Below are positions 11,301-23,300 of a DNA stretch of 64,000 nucleotides, piece by piece; within the stretch, counting starts at the first letter, position 1; every line of letters begins with the position of its first letter. The stretch lies in assembly GCA_022410635.1 (NCBI GenBank), contig JAJVDF010000123.1, positions 1,899,232-1,963,231 of the forward strand. Reading direction: 5' to 3'. The notes under the pieces were generated by a model. The model worked only from the letters and a program-made list of their open reading frames with translations, had not been told where the DNA came from and searched no databases. Both the position numbers and the translations under genes were made by a program. This DNA comes from Tretioscincus oriximinensis. Its lineage: Eukaryota; Chordata; Lepidosauria; Squamata; Gymnophthalmidae.

Positions 11301-14300
11301 ATGTGTTATAACCCACATCTCTAAAACATATTGCTGAGGACTGTGCAAACAGGGCCACAGAGACCACTTACTCTGTCTCTGTTCTGATATATTCTCTTAA
11401 TGCATCTTGAGTCCTGAAGAACTGGATCAAAGCAGAAAAAAAGAAACTTTTTTCCTGGTTTTGTCCAGTTTTTCAGAACTTAAGATGGATTAAAAACATG
11501 TATCAGGACAGCCCCTAAGGTACATCTAGACCCTTTGCAAAATTATTATTTACCGTAATTGATTATGTGGATGGAAAACCAGAGGCCAGAAAACGCAACT
11601 TACCCAGTTTTAGCAACTCCTCTCAAAAGTATTACACTGAAGAGAAATATAGGGCCTCTAATACTGTTGTATAATTCAAATCAAGATATCACATTGCTGA
11701 AATTTCTCAGGTTGCCAAGAGCCGAGTCTTTTCTAGTTTTTCTTTCTCAGCATTGCAAGCATGACTGCAGCCAGACTACTGTGCTTTGTCGTGAAATCTC
11801 TAAAACTTTCACTATAAAGAACTTGCCCTTCCTTCCATACACAACAAGGAAACCCCTTTGCTTCATATATTTGACTACAAATCCCCTGAGACTCTGGAAG
11901 CCTACTACTCCCCCAACCTCCTGTTTCTCATGTCACTGGCAGTTGACTTTCCACCTACCCCATCATCCACTTGTTACCATGCAAATGAATACAAAGAGAA
12001 GAAAAACCTCAGTTTAAAATGATCCATGATTTGTGTGCATAATCAAAAATACTGTATTTCATACCTAAATTTAGTATGGTATATACAGCTTTTGTGTGCC
12101 CTGCCTTGCTAAAGGCAGGCTAGCCCTCTTGGGAGATACTGCAGTTTTGTCTATGATTCCATCGTGAAAAGACAACAGCACATCAAACTGCAGAATCACC
12201 ATAAACTACTGGGANTAGCATTAGACCATCCTAATGCTACCACGGCTGAATCCCACAACTACATGAAGCAAATCCTTAATAATCAGGCCATAATAGTGTT
12301 GGGTCCTGTCCTCACTGAGCTTTCGTCCTGATTGCATCTCAAAAATGGAGCCTGCAATCTACATGCTTGTGCAGACTATGAAGGACCCCAAATGCGGCCT
12401 GCCATAGTCTGTACTGGCACGTGGATGGCCAAGATCTGTCCAAAGAAATAACTCAGGATAAAGCTCAGTTGGCAACAGAGCCTCGAAAAAAAATCTCATC
12501 TCTAAGCATCCCATATCTGTAAAGCCAAGTTAAATGTAGATGATCAACATTTAGGAGATACGGTATATATATTATGCACTGAAAAGAAATCTGCACCAGA
12601 TTAGCAAGTTTTGTATCAATTGGTTTTATTTTCTTTCAATATTGGATTGGTTAAATTGCTGAACGTACATTAAGTTGATTCCATTTCTTTTTACTGCCAC
12701 TGCACAACTTAAAGAGGAGGCAGTTTCTATTCATCCTTAAGGTTTTTTTGTTTTAGTAGGGTTGAGGATCACCATGTATAAGGCTATTAAAAAACTGTAC
12801 CAAACAACTTCATAAGAATCTTATGAAATAAAATATACACATATTTGGCAAATGCTTTCCCAGGCAAGGAAATAATAACAGCTAAACTAAAGCATTTTTA
12901 TTTGGCAACAGCCACAGTACAGATCCTTAAAGTGACAACATTAGATAACACCAGCTCTATAGATTTACACCGTACCACAAGTTTACTTACGCAATTATTG
13001 GCATGTAGATGGAAAATCTTTCTAGGAAGTGTGTGAGAGAACACGGCTTAGTGCAGCAAATTTGTTCCCTAAGTTTTGTCACTGTATCAGCTTTGAGCTG
13101 TTTTCCTCTTTTCCTATTTTTTAAAAAAGACATAACGAATTAATTATCAGGTAATCACTGGTGTTTATTATGTAATCATTAATTAAATAAATGGACTTAT
13201 GTGAATTTATATTCCTTCTACATACTTCCTTCTGCATTGAAAGAAACACAAAAATATAGTTCTATGAAATCTTCTATTCTATAAATCTGTTTCTCAAAAT
13301 GGGGTATATACACCAGTAGTGATATATAAAATAATTTTGGCTAGCATGCAAACGACTTATTTTAATAAAATTAAATTTATCAAAATTTAAAGATGAGTCC
13401 ATTTTAAACCTAAAGAAGGCAGCAAGCATTTTGCAATAAAAGTGCATATTCTAGACATAATAAAACTTCTATTAACTTGTACATCATTCCATAGTTATTT
13501 ACTACCTTTACTGCTGAAAGTACCAAAAATCTTCAATAGGTGGTAAGTAATCTGGGATAACAATGCAAATAAACTGGAGGTGGGGATGAGGACATAAAGG
13601 CATTAACATNATTTTACAAGTTTTAATTGTTGCAATCTGCTTGAGAACCTAGGGTACAGGAAGGGATATATAAAAGTGAATAAAACAATTTTGCAAATCT
13701 GAAATGCTGGCTTTCAGGTCAGATAAATGTTGAAGTAGAATATATATCCCCAGCTAAATATTAAATAGCCAAGTCAGATTTTTATTTTTTGGGAATTGTA
13801 GTTTTCATTATATCTCAACGTTTGTCACATTAACTAGAACTAGGGATTGAGAAAATTCTTATTTTCTCCTCTGGATTGAAATGTCTGTATGCCAGATGTT
13901 TCTTGTTCATTTTTTCCACTCCAACAACCATTCCATTTTCCTGTGTCATACAAAGCACCATCTGGACAAACAATACTAGTTTTGGATTGAAAAGGCCTTT
14001 AGATAAATCCAAATGCCTAACGAAGTGAACTTTCATGACAGCTTCTAATCAAAATTGGTTTCTTTGCAACGTGGCTTGTTGCGAAGTAGTACTCAAAGGT
14101 ACTTTCAAGAAACCGTGAGAATACAATTTATATTGAAAACTTACTAACATCTACTAATGTTTGCTATACTTTCAAATTTTGAAACATTGCAGGCCTGGTC
14201 ACACACAGATTTTTAAACCATCTTCTGTCCTGACCAGGAACTGAAAACCAGAAAAAATAATATTCAAGTGGTCTAAAAAAACAAAAAACATCTTAGACCT

Positions 14301-17300
14301 GTATTTTAATGTATTAATTCAGTTTTTCAGCACTTAAGATGGTTAAAAAACATGTGTGTAACCATGCCTTTTAGCTTCAAATTATGTCACTTTGGAATAA
14401 CCTTGAGATTTTTTTTTAATTCTCTGCAGTGGATCTCTCACATATATTTCTGCCAGTATATCCCCCTTTTTTCAGGCCGGATGAGATGTTACTGATATTA
14501 TTACTGCTGTTTTCACAGAATAAAATATAGGGTGTTTTCACAGAATTCAGAAAAGAATTCATAGATCGTTGCAAAACCCCGTCTTTTAGGTGGAGAATCT
14601 GAAATTGGAAGGGTTGGTACGATATACGAATGTTTGGGTCATGCTCCTTCCACAAGGAAACTTGCATCTTTTTCTTCAGTTCTTTTTACCAAAGCCTGCA
14701 AAATTGCAGCTTGGTAGAAAAGTACAGTGTAAAAAAGTATTACTGGAAATTTGACAACAATATCAGTTTCCTGTAATAGTGACGGCTTCCCTCTGTAGGC
14801 CAGTTCCTTATTTGACTGTTTCTGTTCCTGATACTCTGATGTTAGCAAAGTGTGTGTGTGGGGGAAACAAAGGGAAGTGTGCCGATCTTTCTAAAGAGTC
14901 TGCAATTGTTTCTTGCTACCTGGAAGCCTCTNATGGCAAATCCTTTTTGGGAAAGTCCTAAAGTTCTTCATACTGTTATGACTCGTCTACCTTTGCGACT
15001 CTTCCCACCACTGCCTCCTTCAACTAAGCAGTTTGGAAACCATTTCTAAAGATTCCATGAATCTTTGCTATTCAATGTATGATGCAGCAAGAAATGTGTA
15101 TATTCAGTATCACATGCATGCCCAGATTTGAAATCTTGCATGCTAAATTTAAATAATGTCCAACTCTTTGATTCTTCTGCCAGAGAGTACAAATGGTAGG
15201 AATTTAAATTATTCCCATAGCCNACAAACTTTCAGATTATAATAATTCTAGTTGAATAAACCCACTGCCTGAGTAATGTAACAGGGAGTCTAGATTACTC
15301 TCCCCCCCCTTCATATTCCTCTTTCTCTCTTCCCATGTTGGTCCTTCCTGTTCCTGCAAAGGAGCTAGCAGCACTTTGAGACTAACTAGAGAAAAGTGGG
15401 TGGCATACGCTTTCGTAGACACGTCTACTTCTTCAGATACTTCTGAAGAAGAAGTATCTGAAGAAGTAGACGTGTCTACGAAAGCTTATGCCACCCACTT
15501 TCTACTAGACTAACANGGCTATTTCTCTGAAATTGACTTCCTGTTCCTGTTGCTGTGCTGGGTTCTTTGGCAACCACTACTAGTGTGGTCTTAGAACTTT
15601 GATAAGATCAGTCAGGCCCTGGGATTTGTCCAAATATTCAATCGCAGACCTCCCAGGGACTATTGTGACTCCGGAAAATACATCGAGAGAGATAATCCGG
15701 AAAATGTATACAGAGAGATAGTCTCTAGGGACAAGCTCCATTCAATACCCAAGGCATATCTTTCAGCTAACATAAAAAGAATTACATCAACAATTTGCTT
15801 ATATTGCTAGTTTTTCTTTAACATTAAGCATATCTTGTTTCTAAAAATACATTATGCAAACATATTATAAAGAAAGGAAAGAAATTTAATCAATATTTAT
15901 ATATTTTTTCCTTCCAAGAAACAATGATAATCAGGAACTATTTTGCAAACTATACAAATTAATACATGGAAAAAACACCTTTAACAAACAAAGCATAACC
16001 AACTCACTTGGCAAAATGCAAAATAGTCTCTGGTTTGATGGCTCCATCAAGGTGGACATGAAGTTCAACCTGTAACACAATTGAAAGAATGTTAAAACTA
16101 TCTGACATAAATGCATATTCAGGTATTTGGAGCTGAAGCTTTACTTCTTTGAACACAGCAGCCCTTTCTCTGCAGTCTTCTGCTTGTGCACACAGTGGGA
16201 AAAGTTCAGATAAAAATGCCAATGTATGTGCACATAATCAGGCAATCACAGATGCTAAGAAAGGTTACAAGGACACAACTAAAATCATCAAAAGCAATCA
16301 TAATAACTTCTCTAAGTACAATTCATCAGAAGTTGGAAATCACCAGGAATGCAGGGATTTTTATTTTTTGTTATTTATTTAATACATCCAAAGCATATAA
16401 ATCTACAACTCTAACAGCCCATACAAAGTACAAAAATAATACCATTATCACAACACACAAACACAACCCTAGCCCAAAGGACAGAAGTAAAAAAAAATCT
16501 ATTATTTAGAAAGAGACTTTCTTTTGTTCCAGGATAATTAAACCTGTCTGTGTTAACTTCTTTTCTTGTTGTAAAAACGCCTTTGGCAATGGACTCAACT
16601 CCATTTGCTTGCCCCAAATGCTTTCATCATACACAGCCTTTTCTCCCTTAACACTTCAAGCACCACAAATTCAGCTGTACAGTCATACCAATATAGATGG
16701 TCCACAGAAAACTGTCCTTCCACCCCTTTCCTATGATCATAAGAGCTGCACAGATTCCCAGATTTAATAGTTAACTATCCTCTTGATGAAGTCCTATATG
16801 GCCGGTTCGGTTTAAAAACAGAGACTCCTATGTCTTCCATTAGGCTTATACCTAAAATTATATTTATGGTAACTCCTGTGTAGCCTGAGCCCAAAGTCAC
16901 AGTTGAATCTTTAGATGACAATGAGGTATATGAAAGGAGGCAAAGAGATTTTAGAGGAACTAAAATGAATTCTTTGCCTCTCTTTCCACTGAGTAACATT
17001 CTGGGTAACGTCTCAGAATAGGAGCCTCCCATCCACATGCTAGTCTAGACTATGGCAGGGCCCAAATACTGATTAATATGGCAAAATGAAGGAAGTGCAT
17101 GATAACCTGAGACTTCTTAAGAATCAAGAGATGTTTATCATGGCTCCCACTAAGTATTGCATGTAATCTACTCACATCCAACCCTTTAAACAATTGGTCA
17201 ATCAAATTATTTCAAAATAGTCTAAGATTTTCCTTAGAGCTCCATTCTATGAAATGGCTGGAGAAATGTTTTTAAAACTGTCTTAAAAGGTTGGGTTACC

Positions 17301-20300
17301 TTGCTCTACCATGCACCCATCTTGAAGGAATTTGTGACTCCTACTGATAACAGTGAATTTGAAATGTTTTCTCTAACTCCTACATCCCAAACATTCATTT
17401 CTAATTGATCATTTGACGGATTTTGCTGGTTTTCAAGTTCTGTTCCAAGCCAGAACAAAACTCAAAACCCATTTTCTGCACAACTGCAATATCAATTCCA
17501 GCCTGCTAAGGACAAAGGTGTAAAAAGACAATTTTAATCAAATTCTGAAAACTGAATGCTGAAGACATANGACATATAACACGAGGGGAGCCCTTCTGGA
17601 TCGGGCTGGAGCCATCTAGTCCAGTATTCTGTCTCACACAGTGGTCCACTGATTGCACCTAGGCAGTTTGGAACAGAAGGCAAAAACCCCTCTGATAATA
17701 GGTTAGGCTACAGCAAGGGGATTAATCATGATGCCTTTAGGAGAAAACCTTTTCAGTCCTATCCTAAACCGTTTGAACTCCATCAGCATTTTCAAAGCAG
17801 TTTGCACTATCAGGGAGTGCTATTTGAAAAATGCCTACAAGGGTAGTGAACTTGGCATACAGGTCTTTAATCCATCAAGTTGAGATGATACATAGTTTCA
17901 AGAATAAGATTGTCTATCATGTCTATTTGACTTTCCTATAGTATTGTAAAGTGGTTGAACTGGTTCTTATTAGATTAAGTAGGAAGTTGTATAATCGGTG
18001 AGGACAGTTGTGTGCACATACAGTAAATAATTTTTAAAAACCAAAAAAAGCAGGTGAAACTAGACTGTCATTTAGTGACTTCTTTATATGTTTCTGCTTC
18101 TTTGAAGCAGAATATTATAAGCTTATGTCACTTCTGTAAGTGGTTCTTTACTGATCAGGGTATTCTTGAATTAGGAGCCAAACACAGTTTTCATTCTTCC
18201 AAGTCCACTTCCTTATTGAAGAAACTGGAGAAAACTACCTGTTGTTGTACATGTGTCATAAGGAAAAGAGAAGGAATTTGTGTTCATTGTGCTACTACTA
18301 TNCCTGAAAAGCTTTACTATGCACCCATAATATGCCCATTACGCTTTCGTTCATTAGGAATCCTTTCCTGTTCAACCAGTTCCATTAATTATAGCACCAC
18401 ACACATGGGCCCTGTCCCCACTGAGCCTTATTCTGGGCTATATCTTAGGGCAGAGCTTGATCATCCACATGCCATCCATTCAGGGCCTGCCATAATCTAC
18501 ACTGGCATGTAGCTTGCAGGCTCCTATTCCAAGATACAATACAGCCCAGGATACATCTCAGCGGGTACAGGACCCCATATGGCCTTTCAGCTATCAAAAC
18601 TCTTTAGATTTGGAAGTTCTAGTAACAGAGTTGAACTGCTGCACTACTACAGTTATTGGACAGTTATTAACACTCCCTCCGACATTAGTTTTCCACAGAG
18701 CATTCTCAATGCAATTTTATTTTGAATTTATTTTATTTTGTATCCTCCATCTTTAAGCAAATAGGGGCAAATGCAGTTATGTGCTTATTTAAATAGAAGT
18801 TCTCTAACTTCCTGAATTTTGTTTCAGAATGAAAAAGTGGAGTGATCAGGAGCCGCTATCCTCTACAAAAGGCTTCCCAAACTGCTGGCAACTCACAGAA
18901 TTGTATTCACTTTTCAAGGAGGCACATGCACATACAACTTACTTTTCCCCCTTTCTATGATGGAGGATGCCGAGGCGATTGAGAAAAAGAGTCACCTTTG
19001 TCCTCTTGCCTGTTGTTGCCAGTAAGGATGTGGGAGTAACTAGACCCAATTCCACCCACATTTTCAATCAGAAATCAAGAGGTTGCTGGCTGCCCCAGCC
19101 TCATCTCTCATCACCTAAAACATAGGCTCAAGGTGCTCCCCCCCCCCGTGCTTTTTCCCCCTCAGTGGGCATTATTGCTTCTACTAAAATAATTGAAATA
19201 CTGCTAAGTTGATTCCTGCCTCCTTAGCAGAAAATAAGAACATAAGAGGAGCTCTGCTGGATCGGGCTGGAGCCCATCTAGTGCAGTGTTCTGCCCCACA
19301 GTGGGCAACCAGTTGCACCTGGACAGTCTGGAACAGAAGAAGGCAAAATGTTCACCTGTTTCCTACAAATGATATTCCAGGAATTCTGCCTGTTGCTCCA
19401 TCCCGGAGGCAGTATCAAAAGATCCATTCTATTTATTTATTTAAAAATTTTTATTTATTTAAAAGATTTTTACCCCGCCCTTCCCCACNAAGGTGTCCAG
19501 GGCGGCTATTTTTTACCCTTGGGGTCCATGAACATGCCTAATCCTCTCTTAAGGCTTTCCAGGCTGGTAGCTACCACAAGCCAATGATCCTCTGGATGAA
19601 AAAATACTTTCCTTTGTCTGTCCTCAATAAGGCTGTTCAGAACATGAAACTGTAACTGGTTGACTTGAGTTATGAGTAAGTCTCAGTGAATTCGAAAATT
19701 CTGAGTATGAATGGAAAAGAAGGAAACACCTTAATTAGTATCAAAACAATCAGATACTGAGAAATCACCCTGGAATATGAGGGTTCAAGAGGATTATGGA
19801 CCCATCCCTCTTGCCCTTTCCACTATTAAACTTGTTCCTGGTTTTTTTATGGCATCCCAAAAAGAGTGTTTTTTGGTTAAAAAAAATTGCTAGGACAGGA
19901 GCTCTTTACAGTAAGCCTGGCAACCAAAAAAGGCATTTCTCACCCTATGTCAAAAATTGCTGCACCTGACATTTTCTACCAGATCTTCAACAAATGATGC
20001 AATTTACACTATTAGTATTTCATTGGGAGTATTGAATGCAACTTGTAGGAAGATTCATAGTATTTCATCGAGTAGCTTTCTAACACTCTCTGTTTAGAGG
20101 GAGGCAATGTGTTCACTGGAAATAAAATGGTTTGTAAATAATTGCATTGTGTAAATTTATAATATGAGAATATACTCTCATTTTTTAACTTCCATAATCC
20201 AAATTACAATCGTAAGTGAAATGTCTCTGGTCCCACCTTTACTTTTGAACTTTTCATCGTCAGACCTGAAAAATTAGCTTACAGTAATGTTTTTCTGGGA

Positions 20301-23300
20301 CTGAAAAAAAAAGTTAAGCTGTGGCCGTGACTCTCAGAACGAGTTACTACATGATGAAAATATTTCCGTTCTCACAATGGGAATGGGTGGAACTGATTGG
20401 GAAGAATTTTTAAAAGTACTTATATAGGTTTAAATATTGTTTGTACATATTTTGATGAAACCTGTATGTATACTGTAACATTTATTATGAACATTAATAA
20501 AAAAAATCTATGAAAAAGAGTATTTTCATTGAAATCTTCACCTATATAACCAAAAAAACTATTCAATTTAGAACAACTAAGAAAATTTCAATATATAATT
20601 ATTTTGACATTACTTTTTTACAAGCAAATTCAAATACAATAATGTTTTGAAAAACATTTATTTTATCTGAGTATAAGTTAACAATGTAAGTTCACAAGTT
20701 AAAAACGTTCAACAATCTAAACGGAAAACAAAAAAACTAAACTGTCTCAACCCTTTCAGCAGACATCATTTATCAAGAAAAAGCTGAAGAATTTTACATT
20801 ACTTATCGACGTTATTGTTAAGGAAAAAGCAAGTAGCATACTTGAGTCAAAGGCTCAATTATTAACTTAAACAAAGAATTCCATTTATTGTAGGTTCTTT
20901 AAACATACTTTGAAAATACCATCAATTTCCTAATCTTTCTTTACATTTCCAAAAGACTGCCAGCATTCTATAGAAAATGCAAAAATTATCTTCTTGATTC
21001 TACACTGAAACATCACCCTTTGTTTTAGACAATACAGTGCTATTTTATTGGTGTGATGGCTTCAAAATGTCTGCAGTTGTTGACAATTTGGAAATGGCTA
21101 AATGAGATGATCAATATTTCAAAGAAATAGCCATATTGGTCTGGACCAATAAAATCTAGCAAAGGAGTCTTCAAAACCAACAACTTAAAAACTAACAAGA
21201 AAATGGTGAGTGACATCTGAGAAAGTCAACATTTACGAAGAACTAGTCTTGGCTGCAGTGAAGATGTGGTCTTGTCTACAAAGAACTAGACTTGATTGCT
21301 TCTAAAGAAGTGAACTTCTGGCACATCTCAGATCCAAATTTGTAGTAGGTAGGTATCTTAATTCTGCCTGATCTGATGTCGACAGGAAATTGAGGAAGTA
21401 GACCTACTACAGAAATAAATATTCAACCTTTCCATATATGTTTAATCTCTAAAATTGGCAGCCAAAACATCTGATACCCATCCACTGACTTAGGAACTAA
21501 TTACACCTGTGTCCTTCCAATATCCTGCCTTGGCTGTCAAACTAACCTTCTACAATTAAAATAAAGTGTAAATATGCAGGCATTCCTATACTTTACTTTT
21601 AGCATAGTGTTGCTGATGTTTGTATCTGGTGTGATTTGTGCCAAAGCAGTATTGGATCNCATGCAGCAGTAATGACAAAAGAGGAACAAGGCTGAGCAAT
21701 GACCACCCATCCAGGTGAGTGTCATATGGTGTTACTCTAGATCGCAGGTGTCAGTCAGTCTCTTCTACATCAATACTAGGTAATGTCAATTTTATTTTGA
21801 AGTGTCAACATTTTTAGACAATTTGAGAAAAATAGCCATGTTAGTCTAGTAGAAAGTCCAGCAAAGGAGCTAGTAGCACTTTGAGACTAACTAGAGAAAA
21901 GTGGGTGGCATCAGCTTTCGTAGATACATCTACTTCTTCAGATTCTGTGTGGTATGTGGTACTAGTGGGTTCTTTACTCGTAGTCCTTTAGGGATGATGT
22001 CCTCCAGTTTGCATTGTTTAAGAAAAATTATATCTGTCTGTACCTGAGCAAGAGTCCTGGAGAGGTTGATGGATTTCCACTCCATTCGCAGCATCTGAAG
22101 AAGTAGACATGTCTACAAAAGCTTATGCCACCCACTTTTCTCTAGTTAGTCTCAAAGTGCTGCTAGCTCCTTTGCTGAACATATTTAGAGGAATTCAAGG
22201 GGACTAAATAGATAAATTAGTGGGCCACCTTATCGTTGGCAATTAGAAAAATAAGGATCTGTTTTTTATGCTCTGCCTTTCTCACCCGAAAGGAACTCTG
22301 AATGGCTTACAAGNGTAATTTTTACCTAAAGACCTACATCTATTCTATCTTTCCCACCACACTGTGGTGGTACTCATTAATCTACTTAAAATACAGATTG
22401 CAAATCTGCTTTCTTTTGAACAGGTGAGTTGACTGAGGCTGAGGCCAATAGAGGGACACTCACCTGACACAGGTTCAAGAACAGACCCCTCAATTGAAAG
22501 ACAATCTCTTAACCTCTGCACCATTCACGGCGCAGCCATTACAAATACACAGACCTGCCATTTGGGTTCTAGTTGCACCTTCACAACTTTTTAGTGGGTT
22601 TTCCATCTAGTTAACCATTATGAAAATCATGCTTTATCAAAAAAAAGTCTGGTCTGATCTTTTATAATCTATTAAACCTATGGCAGACAAAACTCTAGTA
22701 AACAGAGGGTTATTTGCTTGCAAAACAAGAAAACTTCTTTTTTTCCACTCAATCATTTTTGTCCCAGTATTGGGATATGGTGGTGTATACATTGATACTT
22801 ACAAATGAGGGGGGGAACCTAGTCTTTCCCACACATCTGCTGATCAAAACATTTTTCTTGCCAAAAGGATCTATTTTTCACTACACAGGATAGCACAAAA
22901 GAACATCCCCCCACCCCCCCTGCACTAGTCTGGCACTGTGAGGATGAATACTTAAGTATTTTTCTTGGCTTTGGGCAGCATGAAATACGAATAAGCTCTT
23001 CCATACACTATACTTGCCTATACTAGTGGAAAGATTATTGTGTTTTAACCTGTCTTAAATGAAGGCTCCTATCACACCTATTTTATTATCCAAGAACATA
23101 AGAAGAGCCATACTGGATAAGNCCACAGCCCATCAAATCCAGCATTCTGACTCACGCAGAGGCACACCAGATGCAACTGGGCAGCCTGAACAGAGGAAGC
23201 AAATTATGTACCTTTTCATGACTCCCTGCAAATGGCATCTCAGGAGTCCTGCCTGTTGCTCCATCCCGGAGGCAACATCCAAACATCCATCCTAGTATTC

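Larger units (their letters stand above)
10996..12990 (-). other. ADA: ADA intron 3
   Basis: Contains one family C element (11380-11518) and one family D palindrome (12303-12485). The rest shows nothing I can name. The open frame at 11559-12017 has no recognisable domain. Confidence 0.9.
13114..16007 (-). other. ADA: ADA intron 2
   Basis: Contains a family C element (14196-14372) and a family E foldback element (15352-15530). Nothing recognised in 13114-14190, 14375-15350 or 15535-16001. Confidence 0.9.

Noticed and set aside
11559..12017. 152-codon frame in ADA intron 3
   Set aside because: No recognisable domain, and it lies within an intron on the opposite strand; probably a chance open frame.
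16775..17038. 87-codon minus-strand frame in intron 1
   Set aside because: It starts inside a family D fragment and shows no known domain.
22819..23004. Minus-strand frame considered as an extra ADA exon
   Set aside because: No similarity to ADA, and exons 1 and 2 already join in the correct phase.
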